From the NCBI GenBank assembly GCA_034770075.1, contig CM068386.1, positions 86,215,265 to 86,279,264 on the forward strand: a DNA stretch of 64,000 nt, given 5' to 3'. Below the pieces are notes generated by a model. The model did not search any database. It was not told where the DNA came from and saw only the letters and a list, made by a program, of their open reading frames with translations. The first letter of the stretch is position 1; the number at the start of each line of letters is the position of its first letter. Positions 23,324 through 33,904 of the stretch are shown here, one piece after another. This stretch comes from Aralia elata. Its lineage: Eukaryota; Streptophyta; Magnoliopsida; Apiales; Araliaceae. The translations under genes were made by a program, and so were the position numbers.

Positions 23324-25450
23324 ATGCCGCCAAGAAGAGTTGGACGACCCCGTCAGCAACCACCCCCAGAGGGGTCTACTAACAACAATAACAATAATCC
23401 ACCCGATGCTAACCCAGTTCAGCAACTAGTGAACCTTTTGACCGGAGTCTTTGCAAATCAACCGCAAGCTCAAGCTACGACCTTTAAGGATTTTAAGGCC
23501 ATTGGTTCCCCTGAGTTTAAAGGAACAATGGATTCGATAGAAGCCCAAACTGGGGTAATGGAAATGGAAAAAGTTTTTGAAGTCGCTAGGATTGGGAATG
23601 ATCAGAAGACTGCTTTTGCGACTTTCATTATTTAAAGAGATGTTCTTCGAAATGTATTTTTCGGCTAGTGCTCAGAACCAGATGGAGGTTCAGTTTCTTG
23701 AACTTAAGCAAGGAACAATGACAGTGCCAGAATACGCGGCAAGGTTCAATAAACTAGCGAGGTTTGCACTATACCAAGTTAACACGGATAAAAGAAAGGC
23801 TAGACGATTTGAGCAAGGATTGAAACCTTGGCTTTACAGTAGGGTTTCTATGTTTCAACTCAACACATTTGCGGCGGTGTTAGAGAAAGAAATAATAGCA
23901 GAGGGAGGAAGTGATGCATTAACCAAATACAACCAGGAGCAGAAAAAGAAAAGGAATGAGACCGAGAATAGGCCGAGTGGTAGCAATGGGGGAGGAAACC
24001 AGAAACAAAAATGGAATGATGGTGGTTCTACTGGAAGTCAGTAGAGTAACCAGAGAAAGAGAACTGAGGCTTGTGCAACCTGTGGTAAGAATCATGCAGG
24101 TGTGTGCCTGAAAGGGAAGAGGGTCTGTTACAACTGTGGACAAGAGGGCCACATTGCTCCAAACTGCACTGCCCCGAAGAAGGGTGTTTATTTCACGTGC
24201 GGGTCAAAATACCATCTTGCTCGTGATTGTCCAAGGAAAGTTGCTAGTGGGGGAAATGGAGGCAAAGGAAGCAATAGTGGAGGTGCACTAACTATTTCTG
24301 GACCAGCTATGGCAAATCGCCCGACTGCTCGCACTTTTAATATGACGGTCCAGGATGCGGTTCGATCCAAGGAGGTGGTGGCAGGTATCCTACCAGTAAA
24401 TAACTTGAATGCATATGTACTTTTTGATTCAGGTGCAACTTGTTCTTTCATTTCTAATGATTTTGCTGAGAAACTGGAGATACCCCGAGAAGAGTTAGAC
24501 TTTCCCTTAAACATAGAGATTGTCAATAGGGAAGTGATACCAATTAGGTATGTGTACAAAAATTGCGAGGTAGATATTCATGGTCATATGATGACAGTAG
24601 ATCTTATTCCGATTAAACTTGGGGAATTTGACGTCATTCTAGGGATGGATTGGTTGTATAATTATGGGGCGATTATTGATTGCCAAAAGAAGTGTGTAAA
24701 CCTTAAGACTTCGTCTAAGGTGGTGTTTTATGGTAGCAAATCGCCGAGGCAAACGACTTGTCTAACGGTTATACAGGCCAAGAAGTTACTGAAGCAAGGA
24801 TGTGTAGGGTATTTAGCTCATGTGGTAGATACTCGAAAGACCGGTACAAAATTTGAAGAAATACCAGTGGTGAGGGATTTTGTGGATGTTTTTCCGAATG
24901 ATTTGTCGGGATTACCTTCAGATAGAGAAATTGAATTCGTTATTGATTTACTGCCTGGTACTGCGCCTATATCAAAAGCTCCGTACCGAATGGCTCCGGT
25001 GGAGATGAAGGAGTTGATGGTGCAATTGCAAGGACTACTAGACAAGAAGTACATTCAATCGAGTGTTTCGCCGTGGGGAGCATCGGTATTGTTTGTCAAG
25101 AAGAAAGATGGTTCGATGCGCCTTTGCATAGATTATCGTGAATTGAATAAGGTTACAATCAAGAATAAATACCCGTTACCGAGAATTGACGATCTATTCG
25201 ATCAGTTGAAGGGTGCTACTCATTTTTCAAAGATAGACTTAAGAAGTGGTTACCATCAGCTGAAAGTGAGAAAGCGGGATGTTCCGAAGACGGCGTTCAG
25301 AACTCGTTACGGTCACTACGAGTTTCTGGTCATGTCATTTGGTCTAACGAATGCACCTGCGACATTTATGGACTTAATGAATAGGGTGTTTAAACCGTTT
25401 CTAGATAAGTTCGTGGTGGTGTTTATCGACGATATTTTGGTGTATTCTAA
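23324..25450 (+). pseudogene. Gypsy-1 gag-protease-RT (first part)
   Basis: Gag starts MPPRRVGRPRQQ at 23324 with an Asn/Pro-rich head. Near 23625 the frame changes: FATFI is followed at once by FKEMFFE, so about 20-25 residues of capsid are deleted. TAG at 24042 is a second break. Nucleocapsid: CATCGKNHAGVC, CYNCGQEGHIAPNC and a third knuckle FTCGSKYHLARDC that has lost its first Cys. Protease: VLFDSGATCSF, about 24420. RT: IDYRELNKVTIKNKYPLPRI, KIDLRSGYHQ, FGLTNAPATFM and the catalytic FIDDILVYS at 25420-25449, where the solo LTR cuts it. It is an inactive copy of a normally single gag-pol polyprotein. Confidence 0.92.
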
Positions 25451-27258
25451 TGTTAGGTTTGTATATAGCGCGAACATGTAATCAAATTACATAAATAGTG
25501 CGGAAGCGCGATAAAACGGATTTTAAAATTTTTCATACAAACCATCACCATGATCATCCATGTGCTCAATTATCAATTAAACGAAAGAGATAAAATATGA
25601 GAATCATATCCTTGTAAAGCCATGCTTCCACAGGTACGAGTTCACCTCCAAATCCTTCGCGTTCTCCTTGAATTCCACCGATTAAATTCCTTCCTTTGAT
25701 CAACATTAGCCACACAACTGTTTGACCTCTAGAGGTGATCCACCAAGGAATAATAGTTGTTCAAGAAGATGGGTGTTGGCAAAACCCTAGTTTCTATCTC
25801 TATAGAAATTGCAAGTACTCTCTCTCTCCAATTCTTATGGAAGAGTGTGTAACTGTCTAACAGTCTAACCCTAAATCATGATAAGACTCCTCTTATTTAT
25901 AGATATAGGGAACCCTCCTAAACTATTTAGGATTAGGGTTTTTATTTTAATTAAACTCCTTTAATTAATTAAACTCCTAATCCAATTAGGAATTTATTAG
26001 TACTTCTATTAATTAATTCCCAATCCCTATTAGGAATTAAATAATAGTAATAGTAATAATAATAATAAGACTCCTCTTATTAATTTATATTTAATATTTC
26101 CAAAATATTAATAATAAATATTAAGCTATTTAATTTATTCTATCTCCATAGATTAAATTAAATACACTTAACTTATTATTACAATTATGCCATTTACTTC
26201 TTAAATAAATATTTTTCTTTTGCGGTGTGACCCTTTAGGTTCTCCATATTAAACCGGTTGTGAATAAATCAATTAGAACAATTCTAATCTTATTTAAATA
26301 TATAAATTAAACTATTTAATTCATTTAAATAAATAATATTTATTCTACAATAAGGGTAAGCCCTCTTAGCGATCAACGACTTTCCAGATAATATAGATTT
26401 CAACATTAATCACAAAAGAACCTTTCAATGAATAGTTACCGTACAATTCAATCCTTCTACCATACAATGTCCCAATTAAATATAAGACATGGATTTACTG
26501 TCAAGTCTTATTTTATTTAATTATATGCATTTCGATTCTCCAATGAACAACTCTGATAATGCAAATTAGAAACTCCTTTCTAATTTCATTCTGCTTTGGC
26601 CAAAGACTTCCGAGTCGTCATTTATCGAATCACATAGGACATTCTCTCCTTTTACTAGAAGTGGTAGATTCTTTGTTGATCATTCACCTATCTCCATGTA
26701 TAACTTATTATACCCAATCATACACTTTGATATACCCTAAAGGTCTTAAGGGACATGTCAAAGTATAACTCATCATACACAAGATACTATGATGATCTCA
26801 AGTCCAAGGATCACTTGTACTATTATCACTAGAGGAATTCCTATTGACAGACGAGTAAAACTCCATTAGGTATTCCTTAGCGAGCCACGTTCAGTGAACT
26901 TATTCTCTAATAAGCACCCACATATTTGCTTTATTGTCTCCACACAAATGATTATGAGATCAATCATCCTCTTCATAAGAGCAAGCAACGTATGTACTAA
27001 TCTATCCGGATTCACTAATTCCCTTTTAGTAATCCAACGATTAGGAACGATTTTAGTTTGTGAGCTATCCAGAATTTAGATCTCATTAGCATGATCACCA
27101 TCATGATTCTAAAAGCATAGCTCAAAACTATGGGTTTATCACATTCAATATAACAGCATCATGTAGATAAAGTAAAATGCCTTTAATAACCGAATAAGAT
27201 TACAAAGTATATGCTACATCATATCAAATATGATTGGCTTGTGTGCATACTACTTTCA
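25451..27258 (-). mobile_element. Solo copia LTR inside Gypsy-1 RT
   Basis: The 1808-bp LTR of the Copia-2 family (tgttaggttt ... tactttca) is flanked by TSD tctaa (25446-25450, 27259-27263). No internal sequence remains, so it is a solo LTR left by recombination between two LTRs. It landed directly after the RT active-site codons. Confidence 0.95.
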
Positions 27259-27366
27259 TCTAAATCACAAGAAGACCATGTGGAGCATCTGAGACTGACT
27301 TTAGAGACATTACGGAAAGAGAAGCTTTTCGCAAAGTTTTCAAAATGTGAGTTTTGGTTGGATCGT
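27259..27366 (+). pseudogene. Gypsy-1 RT continuation, truncated
   Basis: After the TSD the RT frame resumes (SQEDHVEHLRLTLETLRKEKLF, KFSKCEFWLDRVQ). This is the usual gypsy thumb-region sequence. It ends abruptly at about 27366-27374 by fusion to a foreign LTR tail. Confidence 0.9.
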
Positions 27367-27692
27367 GTTCAATTAAGACGGAGAAGTCGGACGAACCGTC
27401 CACAAGTAAAGGCAAAGGCAAGATGCCAAAGTAGCAAGAGATTTATTATCCACTTGATGTTTATTTGTATCAAAGACTTATTTAATATTATGTTTTATTC
27501 CGCACAGATGTAAATAAGGTTAGATAACCTGGGATTTGTTTCATTTAGAGATTTGTAATGTAACCCCATTTGAGGGAAGATGTTTCTTTAAGTTTATTTT
27601 AATTGTTCTTATTTTGGGTAAATAGTTGTGAATGATTGATATAGTGAACACCAAATCAGTGGGAATTAAGTACCCGGATTTGGGGGTGTCAC
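27367..27692 (+). mobile_element. Tail of a different gypsy LTR
   Basis: The last about 320 bp of a gypsy LTR end GGATTTGGGGGTGTCACA. It resembles the Gypsy-1 LTR end but differs at a large share of sites, so it is not Gypsy-1's own 3' LTR, which would be near identical. It starts almost exactly at the predicted splice acceptor of the LTR exon and ends at the truncated end of Copia-3. The flanks show no TSD. Confidence 0.7.
27375..27434 (+). other. Terminal micro-exon copy, diverged
   Basis: Twenty codons ending in TAG (27432-27434) with core EKSDEPSTSKGKGKM. Compared with 21660-21719, 13 sense codons differ and 11 of these are synonymous; the two others are at codons 2 and 18. The reading-frame length is identical. 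Confidence 0.55.
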
Positions 27693-29071
27693 AAATTTCT
27701 TTTGAGCTGTATGTTTTTCCAGTTTTCGTTACTCTACGAACTTTCTTTCTGTAGAGTTAGTAGATTTCAAAGCATAATATTATGGATGTAAATTTAGCAT
27801 TCCAAGTTCACTTATCAGCATGTTAAATCTAGATTCGTCTAGGGGTTTTGTAAAAACATCAGCAAGCTAATTTTCAGTAGGAATATACTGTAATGATATA
27901 TTTCCATTTTGCACATGATCTATAATGAAGTGATATCTTATATCTATGTGCTTGGTTCTTGAATGCATGACAGGATTATGAGTTATAGCAATTGCACTAG
28001 TATTGTCACAGTGAACTGGGATAGAATTAAACACAAAACCATAATCAGCTAATTGATTTTCATCCATAGGATTTGTGCATAGCAACTGCCTGCAGCAATA
28101 TACTCAGGTTCTGCAGTAGAGGTTGAAACTGAGTTTTGCTTTTTGCTAAACCAGGAGACAAGTCTATTTCCAAGAAATTGACATGTACCACTTGTGTTTT
28201 TTCTGTCTATCTTGCATCCTGCATAGTCATCATCTAAATATCCCATTAACTCAAAGGGTGACTCCTTGGGATACCAGAGTCCCAGATTTGGTGTTCCTTT
28301 AAGATACCTGAAGATCCTCTTTACGGCTAATAAATGAGATTCCTTAGGATTAACTTGAAATCTAGCACAAATACAAGTGGCAAACATGATATCTGGTCTA
28401 CTGGCAGTTAGGTATAGGAGAGATCCAATCATACCTCTGTATTGAGTAATGTCAATACTCTTACCTTCCTCATCTTTGTCAAGCTTGGTTGCAGGTGCCA
28501 TGGGGGTTTTCATGATAGAAGCTGACTCCATGCCATATTTCTTTAATAGGTCTTTAATGTATTTGGCTTGGTTGATGAATATACCTTCATCAGTTTGCTT
28601 CACTTGAAGTCCAAGGAAAAAATTCAGTTCTCCCATCATGCTCATTTCGAACTTACTCTGCATTAGCTTGGCAAACCTTTCACACAGTTTTTCATCAGTT
28701 GAACAAAAAATAATATCATCCACATAGATTTGAACTAGAAGTGATTTATCCTTGTGTTTTCTTAGGAATAAAGTGGTATCTACTTTACCTCTAGTGAATC
28801 CTTTTTCTGTGAGAAAGTTGGTGAATGTTTCATACCATGCTCTAGGTGCTTGTTTTAATCCATACAATGCTTTGTCTAATCTATAAACATAATTAGAAAG
28901 AGTTGGATTGATAAAACCTGGAGGTTGTTCAACATAGACCTCTTCTTGAAGTTCTCCATTCAGGAAAGCACTCTTGACGTCCATTTGGAAGACTTTAAAT
29001 CTCATGTGGGCTATATGGGCAAGAAAGATTCTAATTGCTTCTAATCTTGCAACTGGAGCAAAGGTTCCATC
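27693..29071 (-). pseudogene. Copia-3 RT-RNase H, 3' half
   Basis: This minus-strand pol continues the part at 38291-38967. RT: TFAPVARLEAIRIFLA, FQMDVKSAFLNGELQEEVYV, LYGLKQAPRAWYET, IYVDDIIF (the YVDD box). RNase H: STAEPEYIAAGS, CDNTSAIAI, SRTKHIDIRYHF. A frame change near 28070 and TAG at 27867 break it; the true end is a stop at 27780-27782. The polypurine tract and 3' LTR expected to the left are missing, replaced at 27692 by a gypsy LTR tail. Confidence 0.92.
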
Positions 29072-30895
29072 TATTAGGTTTGTATATAGCGCGAACATGC
29101 AATCAAATTACACAAATAGTGCGGAAGCGCGATAAAATCGGATTTTAAAATTTTATACAAACCATCACCAAGATCAATCTATGTGCTCAACTAACGATAT
29201 AAACGAAACATAAAGAGAATAAGAATTATACCCTCGTAGAACAAAGCTTCCTCGGGTACAAGTTCAACTCCTAGTCTTTCGTGTTCTCCTCGAATGCTAC
29301 AGTGTGATTCTTTCCTTTGATTAATGTTAGCCACCCAAGTGTTTGGCCTCTAGAGGTGATCCACCAAGGAATTAAGAACAAGTATTCAAGAAGTTGGGTA
29401 TTTGGCAAAACCCTAGTTTCTATCTCTATAGAAATTGTAAGTACTCTCCACAATCTAATGCAAGAGTGTGTAACCTAATCTATGATAAAACCCCTCTTAT
29501 TTATAGATGTAGGAATAACCCTTCCCTAAACTATTTAGGATTAGGGTTTGTATTATAATTAAGCTCCTTTAATTAATAATGCTCCTAATCCAATTAGGAA
29601 TCCATGGGAGAGTACTTCTATTAATTAATTCCCAATCCCTATTAGAAATTAAATAATAGTAAAAGTAATAATAATAATAAGACTCTTCTTATTAATTTAT
29701 ATTTAATATTTCCAAAATATTAAATAATAAATATTAAGCTATTTAATTTATTCTATCTCCATAGAGTAAATTAAATACACTTGACTTATTATTACAATTA
29801 TGTCATTTACTTCTTAAATAAATATTTTCCTTTTGCGGTGTGACCCTTTAGGTTCTCCATATTAAACCGGTTGTGAATAAATCAATTAGAACAATTCTAA
29901 TCTTATTTAAATAAATAAATTAAACTATTTAATTTATTTAAATAAATAATATTTATTCTACAATAAGGGTAAGCCCCCTTAGCGATCAACGACTTTTCAG
30001 ATAATATAGATTTCAACATTAATCACAAAAGAACCTTTGAGTAAATAGTTACCGTACAATTCAATCCTTCTACCATACAATGTCCCAATTAAATATAAGA
30101 CATAGATTTACTGTCAAGTCTTATTTTATTTAATTATATGTATTTCGATTCCCAAATGCACAACTCAAATTAATGCAAATTAGAAACTCCTTTCTAATTT
30201 CATTCTACCTTGGCCAAAGACTACTGAGTTATCATTTATCGAATCACATAGGAAATTCACATCTTTTACTAGACGAGGTAGATTCTTTGTTGATCATTCA
30301 CCTATCTCCATGTACGACTAATTATACCCAATCATACCCTTTGATATACCCACAAGGTCTTAAGGGACATGTCAAAGTATAACTCATCATACACAAGATA
30401 CTATGATGATCTCAAGTGCAAGGATCACTTGTACTACTATTACTAGAGGAATTCCTATTGACAGGCGAGTAAAACTCCATTAGGTATTCCTTAGCGAGTC
30501 ACGTTCAGTGAACTTATTCTCTAATAAGCACCTACATACTTGCTTTAGTGTCTCCACACAAATAATTATGAGATCAATCATCCTCTTCCTAAGAGCAAGC
30601 AACGTATGTACTAATCTATCCGGATTCACTAATCCCCAATTTAGTAATCCAACGATTAGGAACAATTTTAGTTTATGAGCTATCTAGAATTTAGATCTCA
30701 TTAGCATGATCACCATCATGATTCTAAAAGCATTGCTCAAAACTATGGGTTTATCACATTTAATATAACAGCACCATGTAGATAATATAAAATGCCTTTT
30801 AAGAAAATCAATTCTTTTATTAATAAATGAATAAGATTACAAAGTATATGCTACATCATATCAAATATGATTGGCTTGTGTGCATACTACTATCA
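29072..30895 (-). repeat. Copia-2 3' LTR
   Basis: It runs from ...ACCTAATA at the lower coordinate (G-to-A mutated from the family's ACCTAACA) to TGATAGTAGTATGC at the upper. The LTR reads on the minus strand and supplies the transcript end. Confidence 0.95.
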
Positions 30896-30896
30896 A

Positions 30897-30909
30897 TCTC
30901 CCACTTGCA
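30897..30909 (-). other. Copia-2 polypurine tract
   Basis: On the minus strand the tract tgcaagtgggaga lies directly upstream of the 3' LTR and overlaps the end of pol by a few bases. Confidence 0.8.
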
Positions 30910-31075
30910 CTAAAGCCAATCGCCATGGTATCTAATACACATCTTCTCTAAGTGACGATCAAACTGCTGTTGAGTTAAAGCTTTAGTAAATGGATCTGCA
31001 ATGTTGTCTTGAGAGTCCACACGCTCCAGGGTGACATCTCTTCTTTCAATGATCTCTCTAATCAAATGAAACCGC
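30910..31075 (-). pseudogene. Copia-2 RNase H C-terminus, out of frame
   Basis: Relative to Copia-1 (19142-19350) one base is missing in the codons after SKHV (near 31078), so the long pol ORF ends at 31062. The remaining RNase H tail, including DNIADPFTKALTQQQFD, is read in another frame to its stop at 30910-30912. The loss removes about 50 residues. Confidence 0.85.
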
Positions 31076-33398
31076 CGCAAACGTGTTTGGATTTCTGATG
31101 AGACCTAGGTTCCTTAGTCTGCGCAACAGCTCCGTTGTTGTCACAGAATAAAGGTACGACTCCTCTAATGCTAGGAACCACTCCAAGTTCAGTTATGAAC
31201 TTCTTCATCCAAACAGCTTCCTTTGCAGCTTCACTTGCAGCTATGTACTCTGCCTCTGTCACTGAATCAGCAACTGTTTGCTGCTTGGAACTTTTCCAAC
31301 TCACTGCGCCACCGTTTAGGGTAAACACGTACCCTGAAACGGATTTACAGTCATCTTGGCCCGTTTGAAAACTTGAGTCTGTATAGCCCTCTAGTTTCAA
31401 TTCAGAACCACCGTAGACAAGAAATATATCCTTAATTCTTCTCAAGTACTTTAAGATGTTTTTCACTGCCTTCCAGTGCTCTTCTCCTGGATTCGACTGA
31501 TATCTGCTTGTTACACTAAGTGCATGAGCGACATCTGGTCTAGTACATATCATACCGTACATGATAGATCCTATTGCGGAAGCATAAGGAATCTTACTCA
31601 TACGGTCTCTCTCCTCAGGTGTCTTTGGGGCCTGTTTCTTGGAGAGATGTATTCCGTGGCTCATCGACATGAGACCTCTCTTGGAATCTTCCATGCTAAA
31701 CTTCTTTAGCATCGAGTCAATGTACTTTCCTTGGGTCAAACCCAGCATCCTTTTAGATCTATCTATATAGATCTTTATCCCCAAAATATAGGATGCCTCA
31801 CCCAAGTCCTTCATGGAGAAGTGTTTAGATAACCAAATTTTGATCGACTGTAGCATAGGAACATCATTCCCTATCAGTAATATGTCATCAACATATAATA
31901 CAAGGAATGAAACAGCGCTCCCACTAACCTTCTTGTACACACAAGGTTCATCCTCATTTTTGATAAAATCAAACCTTTTGATTATCTCATCAAAACGGAT
32001 GTTCCATCTTCGAGAAGCTTGCTTTAATCCATAAATGGATCGTTGTAGCTTACAGACTTGGTTTGTTCCAACCGTTGAAACAAAACCCTCTGGTTGTATC
32101 ATATATACATTCTCCTCAAGCTCTCCATTGAGGAAGGCCGTTTTCACGTCCATTTGCCAGATCTCGTAGTCATAATAAGCTGCAATTGCAAGCAAAATCC
32201 GAATGGACTTGAGCATAGCTACTGGTGAGAAGGTTTCATCATAGTCAACTCTTTGTCTTTGTTTGAAACCTTTTGCAACCAGTCGGGCCTTATAGGTCTC
32301 TACCTTGCCGTCTGCTCCAGTCTTTCTCTTAAAGACCCATTTACACCCAATAGGCTTAATGCCCTCAGGTGGTGAAACCAAAGTCCATACTTGGTTTTCA
32401 TACATGGAGTCCATCCCGGATTTCATGGCTTCTAGCCATTTCTCTGAGTCTTCACTACTCATAGCCTCTTCGTAAGTCAATGGATCATCATCATCTATGA
32501 TGCGTACCTTATCATCATCCTCTATGATGAATCCATACCTCTCAGGTATCTTCGGTACTCTTCCAGATTTACGAATAGGTAGTGGTACAGTAGGTTCTTC
32601 TACTTGGTCAGGTACCTGACTTTGATCCGTAGTATTTTGTGGTTCTTGAACTTCTTCAAGATATATCTTACTCCCACTGACCCCTTTAAGGATAAACTCC
32701 TTTTCCAAGAAGGCAGCGTGTTTCGCAACAAACACCTTTTGATCAGTCGGGTGATAGAAATAATACCCTGATGTTTCTTTAGGGTATCCCACAAATCTAC
32801 ATTTGTCGGATCTAGTCTTCAGCTTATCTTGCTCAAACCTTTTGACATAAGCTGGACAACCCCAAGTCTTAACATGCTTAAGATTTGGTTTCCTCCCTGT
32901 CCATATCTCATATGGGGTCTTTGGGACGGATTTGGTAGGTACCTTGTTAAGTAGGTATGCAGCCGATTCTAGGGCATAACCCCAGAAGGATACTGGGAGG
33001 TCGGTAAAACTCATCATGGAACGAACCATGTCCAACAATGTTCGATTTCTCCTTTCAGATACACCATTCAACTGTGGCATCCCCGGTGGAGTCCATTGTG
33101 AGATTATACCATTTTCTTTGAGACAATTGAGAAACTCATTGGTTAAGTATTCCCCTCCTCGATCCGATCGAAGAATCTTAATACTCTTACCAGTTTGCTT
33201 CTCTACTTCACTTCTGAATTCTTTGAACTTTTCAAACGATTCAGATTTGTATTTCATTAAATACACATATCCAAATCTAGAATGGTCATCAGTGAAAGTA
33301 ATAAAATAAGAATACCCTCCTCGTGCATTCGTTGTCACAGGTCCACATACGTCTGTATGTACCAACGCTAACAATTCTGTAACTTTTCTCCTTTTCAA
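31062..33398 (-). CDS. Copia-2 pol: integrase, RT, RNase H
   Basis: The 778-codon open frame covers most of pol. Integrase core: LVHTDVCGP, ILRSDRGGEYL and GVSERRNRTLLD hold the D, D and E residues. RT: VWTLVSPPEG, KARLVAKGF, QMDVKTAFLNGELEENVY, LYVDDILLIGN with the YVDD box. RNase H: VTEAEYIAASEAAKEAVW and FCDNNGAV. Its first codon is set by a frameshift at 33396, not by a real start: in Copia-1 this region runs in one frame with the part upstream. The 3' end is also frameshifted (31062). Motifs are intact, so decay is recent. It is normally one polyprotein with gag, cleaved by its protease. Confidence 0.95.
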   Translation of the reverse strand: MKRRKVTELLALVHTDVCGPVTTNARGGYSYFITFTDDHSRFGYVYLMKYKSESFEKFKEFRSEVEKQTGKSIKILRSDRGGEYLTNEFLNCLKENGIISQWTPPGMPQLNGVSERRNRTLLDMVRSMMSFTDLPVSFWGYALESAAYLLNKVPTKSVPKTPYEIWTGRKPNLKHVKTWGCPAYVKRFEQDKLKTRSDKCRFVGYPKETSGYYFYHPTDQKVFVAKHAAFLEKEFILKGVSGSKIYLEEVQEPQNTTDQSQVPDQVEEPTVPLPIRKSGRVPKIPERYGFIIEDDDKVRIIDDDDPLTYEEAMSSEDSEKWLEAMKSGMDSMYENQVWTLVSPPEGIKPIGCKWVFKRKTGADGKVETYKARLVAKGFKQRQRVDYDETFSPVAMLKSIRILLAIAAYYDYEIWQMDVKTAFLNGELEENVYMIQPEGFVSTVGTNQVCKLQRSIYGLKQASRRWNIRFDEIIKRFDFIKNEDEPCVYKKVSGSAVSFLVLYVDDILLIGNDVPMLQSIKIWLSKHFSMKDLGEASYILGIKIYIDRSKRMLGLTQGKYIDSMLKKFSMEDSKRGLMSMSHGIHLSKKQAPKTPEERDRMSKIPYASAIGSIMYGMICTRPDVAHALSVTSRYQSNPGEEHWKAVKNILKYLRRIKDIFLVYGGSELKLEGYTDSSFQTGQDDCKSVSGYVFTLNGGAVSWKSSKQQTVADSVTEAEYIAASEAAKEAVWMKKFITELGVVPSIRGVVPLFCDNNGAVAQTKEPRSHQKSKHVCGGFI

Positions 33399-33904
33399 CT
33401 AAAAGGAGATTTAGTCATTTTACCCATGAGACAAGATTCACAAGTTGGATATGATTCGTAATCAGATAGCTCTAAAAGTCCATCTTTATGCAACTGGGAT
33501 AATCTTGTTTCATTGATATGACCGAGTCTACAGTGCCACATAAAGGTATAATTAACATCATCTCTTTTCCTTTTCTTAGTTTGTTCAATTTGAAGTATAT
33601 TTTCATGCAAGTCAAGTATGTAAAGTCCATTCAGTAAATTGCCAACACCATATAAAACATTTTTATTATAAATAGAACAACTGTTGTTCTTTATTATAAT
33701 ATCAAAACCATCCATATCCAATACAGAAATTGAAATAATGTTTCTAATGAGTGTTGGAACATAATAACAGTTATTTAAACTAATGAACTTGCCCGAAGGC
33801 AGTGCTAAACAATAAGTCCCTACAGCCAATGCAGCAACCTTTGCTCCATTTCCTACTCGTAGGACGACTTCATCCTTGTTCAGCTTCCCACTTCTGCTTA
33901 GTCC
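33395..33904 (-). CDS. Copia-2 protease end to GAG-pre-integrase
   Basis: This frame is the direct in-frame continuation of gag after one TAG (33905-33907). It reads GLSRSGKLNKDEVVLRVGNGAKVAALAVGTYCL in two blocks, then CSIYNKNVLYG and the GAG-pre-integrase zinc module (WHCRLGHIN, CESCLMGKMTKSPFS). It ends in TGA at 33395 because one base is missing relative to Copia-1 (13930-13960). Confidence 0.85.
   Translation of the reverse strand, partial: GLSRSGKLNKDEVVLRVGNGAKVAALAVGTYCLALPSGKFISLNNCYYVPTLIRNIISISVLDMDGFDIIIKNNSCSIYNKNVLYGVGNLLNGLYILDLHENILQIEQTKKRKRDDVNYTFMWHCRLGHINETRLSQLHKDGLLELSDYESYPTCESCLMGKMTKSPFS

Larger units (their letters stand above)
19813..27366 (+). mobile_element. Gypsy-1: chromovirus-like, plus, 3' truncated
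   Basis: The order is 5' LTR (19813-22010), primer-binding site, a coiled-coil ORF (22237-23028), gag, protease and RT, then a break inside RT. A solo copia LTR sits within RT. No integrase, RNase H or own 3' LTR remains; sequence after 27366 is the tail of another LTR. Motifs point to the Tekay/Del type of Ty3/gypsy, though the diagnostic integrase and chromodomain are lost, so the lineage is tentative. Confidence 0.85.

Noticed and set aside
27367..27692. Treating this LTR tail as the 3' LTR of Gypsy-1
   Set aside because: It is too diverged from the Gypsy-1 5' LTR, and the flanks (atagt at 19808, aattt at 27693) do not form a TSD.
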